A stretch of 64,000 bases of DNA. Origin: Zestosphaera sp. (GTDB lineage Archaea; Thermoproteota; Thermoprotei_A; Sulfolobales; NBVN01). Under the pieces are notes generated by a model. That model saw only the letters and a program-made list of their open reading frames with translations. It was not told the DNA's origin and did not search any database. The translations under genes and the position numbers were made by a program. Shown piece after piece: positions 41,264 to 49,707 of the stretch. The stretch is taken from assembly GCA_038843015.1 (NCBI GenBank), contig JAWBSH010000004.1, positions 62,001 to 126,000 on the forward strand, in the 5' to 3' direction. Every line of letters starts with the position of its first letter. The stretch's first letter is position 1.

Positions 41264-42469
41264 ATGATTATTTCGAAGTCTAGTAACTATCTAGATGTAT
41301 TAGTAGGCATGCTAGTTTTTAGTAGGCCTGAGCTAAGACTAAACGAGAGAGTTAAGTTCTCGAAAAAGAGTGACTCGTTCAAAGTATATGAGGTGGGCGT
41401 TGACGGCATTCAAGCAAGACCCCTAAGCATAGTAAATGAAGACCTAGTTTGTATTGAATCCGAGATTCTAAGGTATGTCATGTGTAAAGAGGACATGCCA
41501 ACGCCCGACACGGTAAAGATAGTTTCAAGAGTTTTAGGTGTTAGAGCTTCTTACGCAGGAATCAAAGATGCTGAAGGTCTTACGTGCCAGTTCATCACTA
41601 TTAAGTGCCGTCCTGGCATGGAGCTCAGGAAATTTTATGAGTTTCTCGACGGCAAGATAACCCTATTTTTCCAAGGCTTTACCAACTCTATGTTGAGGAG
41701 GGGTCACCTAGAAGGTAATTATTTTGAGGTTTTACTAGAAGACGTGAGTAGAGAAGATCTGAAGATACTAGAGGAGTTGAGGGAGTTACATGATAAGATC
41801 ACTTTCTTGAACTACTACGGCTACCAGAGATTTGGTGTTAGGAGACCTGCAACACACTTAGTCGGTAAAGCACTCCTCGAAAATGATTTCGAGAAAGCGC
41901 TGAACTTAATAGTGGGTAATCCGTTCCCTACAGAATCTCAGAGGGTTATTGAGGCTAGGAAGTCTTACGAAAAGGGCGACCTGAGAGAGGCTTTGAGACT
42001 CTTTCCGAGAAGCTTTAGCGTTGAGAGGTCTTTGATTAGAGGATTATTGAGGGGCATGAATACTCGGGATGTCTTGAATTTAATTGATGAGTGGCTTATA
42101 AGGATGTATGTTGAGGCTTACCAATCATACTTATTTAACTTAGCTTTAAGCAAGCTCGTTACCCAGTTAGGAGATGTTGACACGCTAGCACGTAAATGTG
42201 ATGTGATCCCGTTGCCCAGACCTAACTTAAGTTTAGTTGACGAATGCACACGCGAGTCTGTTAAGGCTGTAGAAGAAGAGCTCAAGTTCATTGACGCTAG
42301 AAGCAAGTACGTTAAGTATTTAAGTAAGTCGAGTCGTGAAGTAGTCTTCACGCTACGGGACTTCAAATACGAAGAAATCGGTAGTAAGGCACTGCTCAAG
42401 TTCTTCTTGAAGCCCTCAACTTACGCTACAGTCTTTCTGCGCGAGTTACTCGGCTCTCCCCCTACGTGA
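41264..42469 (+). CDS. truD: tRNA pseudouridine synthase TruD
   Basis: This 401-residue protein has the TruD hallmark YAGIKDAEGLTCQ with the catalytic Asp102. FFQGFTNSMLRRGHLEGN and FLNYYGYQRFGVRRPATHLVGKALL (in pieces) are further family motifs. It isomerises uridine 13 of certain tRNAs. The insertion domain between residues 200 and 300 is present. Read with ggr and ybjQ. ATG at 41264; GGTAAG is a weak ribosome site. Confidence 0.92.
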   Translation: MIISKSSNYLDVLVGMLVFSRPELRLNERVKFSKKSDSFKVYEVGVDGIQARPLSIVNEDLVCIESEILRYVMCKEDMPTPDTVKIVSRVLGVRASYAGIKDAEGLTCQFITIKCRPGMELRKFYEFLDGKITLFFQGFTNSMLRRGHLEGNYFEVLLEDVSREDLKILEELRELHDKITFLNYYGYQRFGVRRPATHLVGKALLENDFEKALNLIVGNPFPTESQRVIEARKSYEKGDLREALRLFPRSFSVERSLIRGLLRGMNTRDVLNLIDEWLIRMYVEAYQSYLFNLALSKLVTQLGDVDTLARKCDVIPLPRPNLSLVDECTRESVKAVEEELKFIDARSKYVKYLSKSSREVVFTLRDFKYEEIGSKALLKFFLKPSTYATVFLRELLGSPPT

Positions 42470-42561
42470 TTCTAGCAGTTCTGTTAATGAGTTCTACTCC
42501 TTAAATTTTGCGTAACAGCACTTATAACCTGTGCCGCTATTAATGAAAGAGGTTTAGTGTG

Positions 42562-42903
42562 ATGTCATTTACGCTTGCTGACCTCAGGAACAGGATAGTG
42601 AGTCACTTGAGAAACTACGGCTTCAGTATCTTTACTTCTGCAGAGTATCAAATCGTTAGCAGGTTACTTACTTCTTTAGGTATTCATAGAGACTTAACTA
42701 TTAAGAAGATCCCTAACTCTCAATACTACCTACTAGAAATTGATAAGAGAACTTTCATAACTGAATGTAGAAACTTAGCTAGGAGGAATGAAGCGACAAA
42801 CATAAATATCTTAGTTAGCTGTGTCGAGAGTAAAAGTTCTGAGGCTCTAAACAAAGTGATAGAGAAGCTAACTCAAGCTACTAACAGTTCTCCCCCGCCA
42901 TAA
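42562..42903 (+). CDS. Hypothetical protein
   Basis: This soluble protein of about 113 residues begins MSFTLADLRNRIVSHLRNYG. A helical N-terminal half (EYQIVSRLLTSLGI) and a strand-helix-strand second half (YLLEIDKRTFITECRN, ATNINILVSCVE) are visible. I do not recognise a family. The frame also opens with a GTG one codon earlier. A TATA-like TTATAACC lies about 40 bases upstream. It lies between truD and candidate RNA D. Confidence 0.55.
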   Translation: MSFTLADLRNRIVSHLRNYGFSIFTSAEYQIVSRLLTSLGIHRDLTIKKIPNSQYYLLEIDKRTFITECRNLARRNEATNINILVSCVESKSSEALNKVIEKLTQATNSSPPP

Positions 42904-42956
42904 GTAATAATTAAGTTTTTCTTTCTGAGGTTTTTTCTCGGTAGATGGCTGTTCAC

Positions 42957-43111
42957 GAGTTTTCGTTGTTCTTTGTGTTTAGCTTCTTAACGGCCTCCTC
43001 AGAGCCCCTAACCACAGAGGCTCCCGCGCAGTCGCCCGCGATTCATTACCTTACGGGACGAGGAGACTACAAAACCAATAAACAATCACAAAACATAAAG
43101 CAAGGAAAACA
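42957..43111 (-). ncRNA. Candidate structured small RNA D between T-rich and A-rich arms
   Basis: A T-rich arm (42957-42980) pairs well with an A-rich arm (43070-43111), enclosing a strikingly G+C-rich core (42991-43066). Read on the minus strand, CTCCTC (43065-43060) pairs with GAGGAG (43000-42995). Inside lie one hairpin with CCCG/CGGG and another with GAGCCTC/GGGGCTC over an eight-base loop. The core thus looks like a three-way junction. The loop region reads CCCGTAAGG, sharing CCGTAAG with RNAs A and C. A 60-codon plus-strand frame covers the site but has no protein character. Sense is inferred from the shared orientation of CCGTAAG. Confidence 0.5.
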
Positions 43112-43268
43112 GCCCCCCATGTTTTAATTTGTTGGTTTCTCAGGATTAGTAGCTCGTACCCTGATAGAGTTACTGCTTACTGATTCTAGCGTACTTAATC
43201 AACTACTAAAACTTATTAAGCTATACCCGACCATAAAAAGCGAGACTTCACGGATGTGAGGGTCGTTA

Positions 43269-43628
43269 ATGGGCTACAGGTATAAGCAGGTAGTACTTGT
43301 TCGCACAGACATAAATATGAGTAAAGGTAAGTTAGCTGTTCAGGTAGCTCACGCTTCAGTGTCCGCACTTATGGAGGCACTAAAGTATAAGAGAGAGTGG
43401 GTTGAGGAATGGCTTGAAGAAGGACAGAAGAAAGTAGTTCTCAAAGTATCTAACTTGAGAGAGTTAATGAGTTTTTACGAGGAAGCTAGAAAGTTTGGTC
43501 TTCCGGCATCCCTCATAACTGACGCGGGATTGACTGAGCTTCCTGAAGGCACTATTACTGCAGTAGGTATAGGTCCTGCTCCTGAGGAGCTGGTAGATAA
43601 GATAACAGGGTCTCTTAAACTACTTTGA
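43269..43628 (+). CDS. pth2: Peptidyl-tRNA hydrolase, Pth2 type
   Basis: This 119-residue protein has the Pth2 signature VVLVRTDINMSKGKLAVQVAHASV (in pieces), the VVLKVSNLRELM middle and the end motif SLITDAGLTELPEGTITAVGIGP. The enzyme releases stalled peptidyl-tRNA by cutting the ester bond. Length and motifs are canonical. The ATG at 43269 follows GAGGGTCGTTA. It heads a rightward run leading to the RFC genes. Confidence 0.95.
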   Translation: MGYRYKQVVLVRTDINMSKGKLAVQVAHASVSALMEALKYKREWVEEWLEEGQKKVVLKVSNLRELMSFYEEARKFGLPASLITDAGLTELPEGTITAVGIGPAPEELVDKITGSLKLL

Positions 43629-43662
43629 GTACGCGAGTTCAGCCCCCTCGAGTTTATTACGG

Positions 43663-43697
43663 CTGAAAATAGCTTTCTAGGGTGTAGGAGAGGTCAG
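43663..43697 (+). repeat. Degenerate TnpB-type end element (RE6)
   Basis: CTGAAAATAGCTTTCTAGGG then TGTAGGAGAGGTCAG matches the consensus at both ends (CTGAAA; GGAG-AGGTCAG) with a drifted hairpin. It lies 35 bases after pth2. Confidence 0.45.
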
Positions 43698-43738
43698 ATT
43701 AATTAAGGTGCTACACAACACTTTAAACGGGTGATGAT

Positions 43739-44011
43739 TTGGAGTCTATAGTTATTCATTACGAGAAAGACCGTGTTAAGGTTTCTATCTATGATTCAGT
43801 AGGTAAGTTAGTTAATTTCAGAGAGTTTTCAGGTGGGCGTAGAATTACCTTAGATTTCAGTAATGTTGAGGAAGTCAGGGTCACTCCATATAGCTTTGCT
43901 GAGGGCTTGATGGTAACCCTTAAGGGTGTTAAGGAGTTTAAAGTTTTAGAGGCTGAGGAGGTTGAGGAAGTCTCTGGAGTTGAGGGTGGAGAGATCGAGG
44001 AGCAAGAGTGA
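43739..44011 (+). CDS. Hypothetical acidic-tail protein
   Basis: This 90-residue protein is beta-rich at first (SIVIHYEKDRVKVSIYDS, GRRITLDFSNVEEVRVTP) and ends in a strongly acidic tail (EEVEEVSGVEGGEIEEQE). The TTG start follows GGGTGATGAT. I do not recognise the family. Its end overlaps the next frame, so the pair is probably co-translated. Confidence 0.55.
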   Translation: MESIVIHYEKDRVKVSIYDSVGKLVNFREFSGGRRITLDFSNVEEVRVTPYSFAEGLMVTLKGVKEFKVLEAEEVEEVSGVEGGEIEEQE

Positions 44012-44384
44012 CCAACACAAGAGAACCACACTCTACGTAGTCCTCAATAAAGACTGCGAGAAAGTAAGTTACGAGATAGTAGAGAAGACTACTACCGCAC
44101 CCACCTATTCTGTAGGCTCGGCAGAGATTCACAAAGTGTTAGTTCCAGAAGACTCTTTCGTTATTCAGGCTTCCTTTACACTCAACATTAAGAAAAGAGT
44201 GATTGGTGAGGTTCTAATACTTGACTCTAGTGGTAGGTTACTCTGCAGAGCGGTTTATAGGAAGCTTAAGGTTAGAGTAACTTACGGTGGTAACTCGCTT
44301 ACGATGAAGTTACTTAAATGCTTGTTTGACTCGCTAAAACTAATAGTTAAGAAGTATAAGGTTCTCCAGATAGCTAAGACCTAA
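43986..44384 (+). CDS. Hypothetical basic protein
   Basis: This protein of about 132 residues is rich in Lys and Arg, with beta-type strands (TLYVVLNKDCEKVSYEIVE, EVLILDSSGRLLCRAVY) and a basic C terminus. The frame opens at a TTG at 43962; the GTG at 43986 with an upstream GGAG is preferred. Its basic charge complements the acidic tail of the preceding protein, which might mean they bind each other; that is inference only. Family not recognised. Confidence 0.5.
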   Translation: MERSRSKSDQHKRTTLYVVLNKDCEKVSYEIVEKTTTAPTYSVGSAEIHKVLVPEDSFVIQASFTLNIKKRVIGEVLILDSSGRLLCRAVYRKLKVRVTYGGNSLTMKLLKCLFDSLKLIVKKYKVLQIAKT

Positions 44385-44497
44385 TAACTCTCCTAGTTAA
44401 CAACTCTAACTCATTTTGGTTTTTATTTATAAGCCTTAACACATTAGTTATATTGTGTGAGTATATGTTTGTGTGTTCGGGTAGGATGGTGGAATGA

Positions 44498-44785
44498 ATG
44501 ACTAAATACAGAAATTATTCTGACCCATATTCAGTCAACGTCCAGCGCTTCAGCATATACTACGACAAAAACATTAAGACTAAGACGCCGCAGATAGGTG
44601 ACGAGTTGATAGTTAAGATTGTTGAGGTCGACGAGGAAGGCAGGGGTGTCGGGTATTATAACGACTTTAAGGTCATTATACCTAGAGCGGTCTTAGGAGA
44701 GAAGGTAAGAGTAGCGGTAAAGAAAATAGATAATAAAGTACTCCATGCTTCAGTGATTGAGAGGTTTGGTGTCTCAAGGAAATAA
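44498..44785 (+). CDS. TRAM domain RNA-binding protein
   Basis: This 95-residue protein ends in a TRAM domain: IGDELIVKIVEVDEEGRGVG, FKVIIPRAVLGEKVRVAV and a final VIERFGVSR. TRAM proteins in archaea act as RNA chaperones, and stand-alone ones are abundant. The N-terminal NYSDPYSVNVQRFSIYYDK is an extension of unknown role. Upstream DNA shows TTTATAAG (near 44427) as TATA box. It precedes the RFC operon by about 100 bases. Confidence 0.85.
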   Translation: MTKYRNYSDPYSVNVQRFSIYYDKNIKTKTPQIGDELIVKIVEVDEEGRGVGYYNDFKVIIPRAVLGEKVRVAVKKIDNKVLHASVIERFGVSRK

Positions 44786-44884
44786 CTTGGTTTGTGAGAA
44801 CGTCTTATGCGGTACTTAAGAGGTTCTTGGTGGTTGATAATGTTATAAATTCTACGCTCATAGTTATTTATTGGGTGCTTGGTT

Positions 44885-45904
44885 TTGAGCGAGGAAGAGG
44901 CAAGTAGGATCCTGGCTGAACTGTTATGGACTGAGAAGTACAGACCTAAAACACTAGATGAGGTAGTAAATCAAGAAGAGGTTGTTATTAGGTTAAAGCA
45001 ATTTATTAAAGAGAAGAATACGCCGCACCTACTCTTTGCAGGACCTCCGGGTACTGGGAAGACTACGGTAGCTCACGCCTTCGCTCACGACTTATACGGG
45101 GGTGACTACAGGCTCTACCTACTAGAGCTAAACGCCTCGGATGAGAGAGGAATTGACGTGATAAGAACTAAGGTTAAGGAGTTTGCTAGGACTAAAACAC
45201 CGGGTAACGTGCCTTTTAAACTAATACTCCTGGATGAATCAGATAACATGACTGCTGACGCACAGCAAGCTCTTAGGAGGCTTATGGAGATGTATGTTGT
45301 TGCTACTAGATTCATTTTGATAGCCAACTACCCAAGCAAGATAATAGAGCCTATACAGTCTAGATGCGCTATCTTCAGGTTCGTTCCTTTGAGTAGAGAG
45401 GACGTCGTAGGCAGGCTTTCATGGATTTGCGAAAGAGAAGGTGTTAAGTGTAATCAGGACGCACTAAACACGATATACGACTTGAGCGAGGGTGATATGA
45501 GGAAAGCTATAAACATACTCCAAACTGCCGCCGCCTTAGGTGAGGTGAGTGTGTCAAACGTTTATAAGGTCGTTGGTCTGGCTCACCCGAAGGAGATTAG
45601 AGAAATGATTAAGACAGCATTAAACGGGGACTTCATTAAAGCTAGGAGCACGCTTAGGTCTCTGATGGTGACGTACGGGCTTTCAGGAATAGACATAATA
45701 AAGCAAATACATAGGGAGATAACATCCTCAGATATTGACTTGCCTGAGGAGGTGAAGGTAGAACTTGCTGACTACGTGGGAGAGATCCAGTTTAGGCTTG
45801 TTGAGGGTGCTGATGAGGAGATACAGCTTGACGCTCTCTTAGCTAGGCTAGCCGTCCTGGGAAAGAAAGTGGTGGGGGTAGCTCCTAAACGTGTCAGTAA
45901 GTAA
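44885..45904 (+). CDS. rfcS: Replication factor C small subunit
   Basis: This AAA+ clamp-loader subunit of about 339 residues has the RFC box LWTEKYRPKTLDEVVNQ, Walker A GPPGTGKTT (about 53-61), Walker B LLDESDN and the SRC motif with its arginine finger (PIQSRCAIFRF). It forms the heteropentamer with RfcL that loads PCNA onto primed DNA. The frame opens at a TTG at 44879; the TTG at 44885 is better spaced from GGGTG and is used here. The gene overlaps rfcL by 14 bases, and no intein is present. Confidence 0.95.
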   Translation: MSEEEASRILAELLWTEKYRPKTLDEVVNQEEVVIRLKQFIKEKNTPHLLFAGPPGTGKTTVAHAFAHDLYGGDYRLYLLELNASDERGIDVIRTKVKEFARTKTPGNVPFKLILLDESDNMTADAQQALRRLMEMYVVATRFILIANYPSKIIEPIQSRCAIFRFVPLSREDVVGRLSWICEREGVKCNQDALNTIYDLSEGDMRKAINILQTAAALGEVSVSNVYKVVGLAHPKEIREMIKTALNGDFIKARSTLRSLMVTYGLSGIDIIKQIHREITSSDIDLPEEVKVELADYVGEIQFRLVEGADEEIQLDALLARLAVLGKKVVGVAPKRVSK

Positions 45905-47312
45905 AGTTCCATGGGTAATAAAGTACCGGCCTAAAAAGCTAAGTGAGTTCGTTAATCAGGGAGAAGCAGTCGAGAAGATCAAGACGTGGATTAAAGGATG
46001 GCTTGCAGGAAAGCCTGAGAAGAAGGCTGCACTATTTTACGGGCCGCCAGGTTCTGGCAAGACATCAATAGTTGAAGCTCTGTGCAGGGAGTACGGCTTT
46101 CAACTTGTCGAGATGAACGCTAGCGACTATAGGAGAGAGCAGGATATTGAGAGAGTGGCTAAGCTGGCTAGCGTCCAGAGAGGCCTCTTCGCTGGGAGGA
46201 GAATCATACTATTAGACGAGATCGACGGCTTAGCACTCGCCGGAGGAGCTGATGCAGGAGCTATAGAAGCTATCTTAGAACTGATTGAAACTACTAAGAA
46301 TCCCGTAATTATGACGGCCAATAATCCTTGGGACCTGGCTTTCAGACCCCTCAGAGACCATTCAGTTATGATAGAGTTTAAGAGACTCAGTAAAGGCGAC
46401 GTGCTTGAAGTTCTTCGGAGGATATGTGTGGCTGAGAAGCTCTCGTGTGATGAGAAAGCACTGGATTTCATTGCGGAGAAATCTGAAGGAGATTTGAGGT
46501 CAGCTATAAACGACTTAGAAGCTGTTGCTGAGGGGGGTGGTAAAATTACTGAAGAGATCGCTAAGCAACTCCTCAGAGCTAGAGACAGGGTCTTAGATCC
46601 TTTTGAGGTTGTTCGAAAGATTTTCTGGTCTAAGTATGTTTGGCAAGCCAAACTCAACGCAACCCAGACAGACTTAGACCCCGACACTCTAATGGAGTGG
46701 ATAAATGAGAACCTTCCTAGACAGATAACAGACCCTGAGGATTTATGGAGAGCTTACGAGGCTCTAGCAAGAGCTGACGTTTATAGGGGGCGCATCGTGA
46801 GGAGCGGGTCTTGGGATTTACTAGCTTACGCTATAGAGTTAATGACTGCAGGTGTTGCCTTATCTCCTAAGAATGACCCTAAGGCTAAGTTTAGGTGGGT
46901 TAAGTATCAATTCCCGGACAGAATAAGGTTAATGTCTCAAACTAAGGAAGTTAGAGCTTTAAGAGACAGTATAGCGGGCATTATAGGTGAGCACATACAC
47001 GCTTCTAGAGCTAAGGTATTGAAAGACGTACTACCATATATCAAGATAATTTTTGAGAACAACGTTGAGGAAGCTGCCAAAATAGCTATTTCTCTAAACC
47101 TGACTGACCCGATGATTAAGTACCTCTCACAGAATAAGGGAGACGAGATAATCGCTAGAGTTAGGGAGTTAAGGAAAGCTATAAGAGCTGAAGCTAAGAG
47201 AGCAGGGTCAAAAAGAGAAGACGCCCAGAAAAACAATAAGAAGAGTGAGGAAGTCAAGAAGCAGCAGACTAAGAGTGGGTTAGACTCTTTCGTTAAGAAG
47301 ACGAAGCTCTAG
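45891..47312 (+). CDS. rfcL: Replication factor C large subunit
   Basis: This 473-residue protein has Walker A GPPGSGKTS (51-59), Walker B LLDEIDG and the RFC-type start VPWVIKYRPKKLSEFVNQ. The C-terminal collar domain is followed by a lysine-rich linker and a final GLDSFVKKTKL, which resembles a PCNA-interacting (PIP) box with the first Gln replaced. It is the single large subunit of the clamp loader. The GTG start lies within the end of rfcS, so the two are coupled. It ends four bases inside the convergent wHTH gene. Confidence 0.95.
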   Translation: MSVSKVPWVIKYRPKKLSEFVNQGEAVEKIKTWIKGWLAGKPEKKAALFYGPPGSGKTSIVEALCREYGFQLVEMNASDYRREQDIERVAKLASVQRGLFAGRRIILLDEIDGLALAGGADAGAIEAILELIETTKNPVIMTANNPWDLAFRPLRDHSVMIEFKRLSKGDVLEVLRRICVAEKLSCDEKALDFIAEKSEGDLRSAINDLEAVAEGGGKITEEIAKQLLRARDRVLDPFEVVRKIFWSKYVWQAKLNATQTDLDPDTLMEWINENLPRQITDPEDLWRAYEALARADVYRGRIVRSGSWDLLAYAIELMTAGVALSPKNDPKAKFRWVKYQFPDRIRLMSQTKEVRALRDSIAGIIGEHIHASRAKVLKDVLPYIKIIFENNVEEAAKIAISLNLTDPMIKYLSQNKGDEIIARVRELRKAIRAEAKRAGSKREDAQKNNKKSEEVKKQQTKSGLDSFVKKTKL

Positions 47313-47572
47313 AAAAAATTGAAAAACTCTTCAAGCCTTCTGACCTTCGGGTTGAGCCAGTTAGGTCTCAGGAGCCTTAGCCTACCTACCCTGAGCTCTT
47401 CAATAAGACCTACACTAACTAAGTAGTTAACATGCTTGCGCACAGTCTTGTAATTGAGTTTAGTCTCTCTGATTATCTGATTAATATTTACCTCACCTCT
47501 CTCCAGAACGACTCTCAGTACTTTAACTCTGGCTTTACTAGAAAGTATCTCTTCTAACCGAGAACTCATCAC
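47309..47572 (-). CDS. Winged-helix transcriptional regulator (ArsR-like)
   Basis: This 87-residue protein has a clear winged helix: SSKARVKVLRVVLERGEVNINQIIRETKLNYKTVRKHVNYLVSVGLIEELR (in pieces). The HTH centres on IIRETKLNYKTVRKHV and the wing on the following strand pair. It is encoded right after cdc6 with a four-base overlap (ATGA), so it may regulate or assist the initiator gene. The target is unknown. Confidence 0.8.
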   Translation of the reverse strand: MMSSRLEEILSSKARVKVLRVVLERGEVNINQIIRETKLNYKTVRKHVNYLVSVGLIEELRVGRLRLLRPNWLNPKVRRLEEFFNFF

Positions 47573-48816
47573 CCAACCCTCAACTGCTTTATCACGGCAT
47601 CAAGCTTCTGTAACGCGGCTCCTAGAGGGGCTACTCCAAAGCCTACGTAAGTACTTCTACCTCTTCTGCCTTTAACTGAAGTCTTAGTTATTATTATTCC
47701 TCTCTGCTTTAAATCCATTATGTAAGTGTAGAGTTGTGTGTGCTTCCTAGGCTCCTCACCCAACTCTTTACATATTTTATCGTAGGTAGCTTCAACCATG
47801 CTCATAGGCACGTAGTCTAATCCTGACTCTTTCAGAGCATGTAAGGCTGCTTTAAGGACTAGTATTTCGTGGAGGTTTAGGTAGTGTAGGTTATCTAGCA
47901 AATCAACTAAAGCCGGATACTCTTGAGCTATGACTTGCCTCACGTGATCTATCGTTACTCGGTTAGCTCTACCTTCAGCAAGGTCTTTATCAGCTAGTTT
48001 TCCTGCGGCATGCAATACTGCGAGAGCTTTTCTCGCGTTTCCGTCCCCGCCTGTGTCATACCCGCTCATCTTAGATATGTAGTCTATTACCTCCTCACCT
48101 ACTACTCCCTGATGAAAGGCCGTGTCAACCCGGTCTTTCAATATCGTATAAAGTTCTGAAGCTCTGTAAGGCTCAAAGGAAACTAAATTTTTCATTAAGT
48201 AGCTTCCAGTCACGCTGTCGACTCGAGACCACACGTTTGCTGGCGACCCCCTAGCAATGAATATTAAGTTGACTCTCTTTACATCTTCTTGCATGACGTC
48301 ATACATCCTGACTATTGCGTGCCTGTCTTCAGGAGGTGCTGTATTAAGAAAATACTCGAACTCGTCTAGGGCTAGTATCAAGTACATGTTTTCCCTACTC
48401 AACAACTTCAGAAAGACTGATAGTAACTCATTAGAGGAGATCCCTCTGTCAGGTATGTGTAGGCATAGAGAATCTTTAGCTTCTCTGATAATTCCTACTA
48501 AGTTCTTAGACTTAGAACAATTCACGTGGACATATCTTAACTTAATACCTCTATTCTCGGCAACTCTGGAAATTTCCCGGCCAAAAACTATCGAAGTAAG
48601 TGTTTTTCCAGTTCCTACAGGCCCTGCAAGCAAGACCTTAACGCTACTCGTTCCCGGCTTGAGAACAACAGGCTTAAACAACTCTACCAACTGCTTAAGT
48701 TGCTTGTCTCTATGCCTAATCACTGGAGGTATAAACTCAGGATATAAGACAGACTCATCAACGAATACTGAGGGCCTCCTAATTTCACTTTCGATTAACT
48801 CATGTAACTCATTCAT
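47569..48816 (-). CDS. cdc6: Orc1/Cdc6 replication initiator
   Basis: This 415-residue AAA+ protein has Walker A AGPVGTGKTLTS near residue 66, Walker B LALDEFEYF, sensor 1 NLIFIARGSP and the C-terminal winged helix (HALKESGLDYVPMSMVEATYDKICKELG in pieces). It recognises origin repeats and loads the MCM helicase. Length and motifs fit Crenarchaeota. The 79 bases upstream carry a CTATATAAGG-type TATA on the plus strand but no evident origin recognition repeats, so the origin is probably not right here. Confidence 0.93.
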   Translation of the reverse strand: MNELHELIESEIRRPSVFVDESVLYPEFIPPVIRHRDKQLKQLVELFKPVVLKPGTSSVKVLLAGPVGTGKTLTSIVFGREISRVAENRGIKLRYVHVNCSKSKNLVGIIREAKDSLCLHIPDRGISSNELLSVFLKLLSRENMYLILALDEFEYFLNTAPPEDRHAIVRMYDVMQEDVKRVNLIFIARGSPANVWSRVDSVTGSYLMKNLVSFEPYRASELYTILKDRVDTAFHQGVVGEEVIDYISKMSGYDTGGDGNARKALAVLHAAGKLADKDLAEGRANRVTIDHVRQVIAQEYPALVDLLDNLHYLNLHEILVLKAALHALKESGLDYVPMSMVEATYDKICKELGEEPRKHTQLYTYIMDLKQRGIIITKTSVKGRRGRSTYVGFGVAPLGAALQKLDAVIKQLRVG

Positions 48817-48895
48817 ACTTTCACTTAACCTACTAAATATTTTGTTAACCCTCTATATAAGGCAGGGCTGGAGAGACACCACTCAAAAATATCAG

Positions 48896-49642
48896 TTAAA
48901 TCTTAGTGAGTGCCTCTAAGATCATCTTGGCTATATCAATTACTCTCTCCCTCAAGTATTCAGCAGAAGCATAACCTAAGTCCTCAACAAGAGAGTTGCT
49001 TATGACGAGAACACACGCTGTCTTAACTCCCCGCATTAACGATACTGCAAAGAGGCCGGCGCACTCCATCTCAACAGCTACTAAACCTCTTGAAGACCAC
49101 TTCTTAGCAAACACAGGGTCTTCAGCGTAGAAGGCATCACTGCTGAAGACAGGTCCTAAAACGTATTTTATTTTTCTCTCCTCGGCTACCTCAACGATCC
49201 TCCTGAGTAGCGTGAAGTCAGGGGTTGAGGGACAACAAACGTCCTCACCGTAGTACTGCCGGAAAACGCCTCCAGGATAATACGCGGCCCCCGTAGGTAT
49301 GACTACGTCACCTATTCTTAAGCCACTAGCCAAAGCTCCCGCAGTACCTAACCTAACGAAGTACTTACCCCCATAAGCTATGAGTTCCTCCAGAACTATT
49401 AGGGCTGAGGGCATCCCAACACCGTGTGTAGCTATAGTTACTGGAAATCCATTGTAGTAACCCGTGTACGTGAGAAAACCTCTACTCTCATTAACTAACT
49501 TCACGTCATTCAGTAACTCAGATAAATACTTAACTCTAGCAGGATCGCCAGCTATTAAAACTCTCTCAGCCACCCAACCCTCACGGATCTTCAGGTGTAC
49601 AGGGACTATCTTCCTGCTAGTGACTTCACTCAAGACAACCAC
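48896..49642 (-). CDS. Purine/uridine nucleoside phosphorylase family
   Basis: This 248-residue protein has the NP-I family motifs: AGDPARVKYLSELL (phosphate binding), THGVGMPSALIVLEEL, RLGTAGALASGLRIGDVV and the nucleoside-site VAVEMECAGLF. It cleaves a nucleoside with phosphate to give base and sugar-1-phosphate; archaeal relatives act on inosine, guanosine, uridine or methylthioadenosine. The substrate is not clear from sequence. The divergent neighbour is a class II aldolase, which suggests that the sugar phosphate may be degraded onward. Confidence 0.87.
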   Translation of the reverse strand: MVVLSEVTSRKIVPVHLKIREGWVAERVLIAGDPARVKYLSELLNDVKLVNESRGFLTYTGYYNGFPVTIATHGVGMPSALIVLEELIAYGGKYFVRLGTAGALASGLRIGDVVIPTGAAYYPGGVFRQYYGEDVCCPSTPDFTLLRRIVEVAEERKIKYVLGPVFSSDAFYAEDPVFAKKWSSRGLVAVEMECAGLFAVSLMRGVKTACVLVISNSLVEDLGYASAEYLRERVIDIAKMILEALTKI

Positions 49643-49707
49643 CGATTACGTATACTCGCACACGCTTTTAACTTATGTAGAGTGTGTGTAATGTGGGTGT
49701 TAAGTAA

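Noticed and set aside
42945-43127. 60-codon plus-strand frame at the 43.0 kb island
   Set aside because: Covers the folded G+C-rich core and both arms; low-complexity lysine and glutamine tail comes from the A-rich arm.
48817-48895. Replication origin next to cdc6
   Set aside because: Only 79 bases with a TATA-like motif and no repeated origin recognition boxes or long A+T-rich unwinding stretch that I can see.
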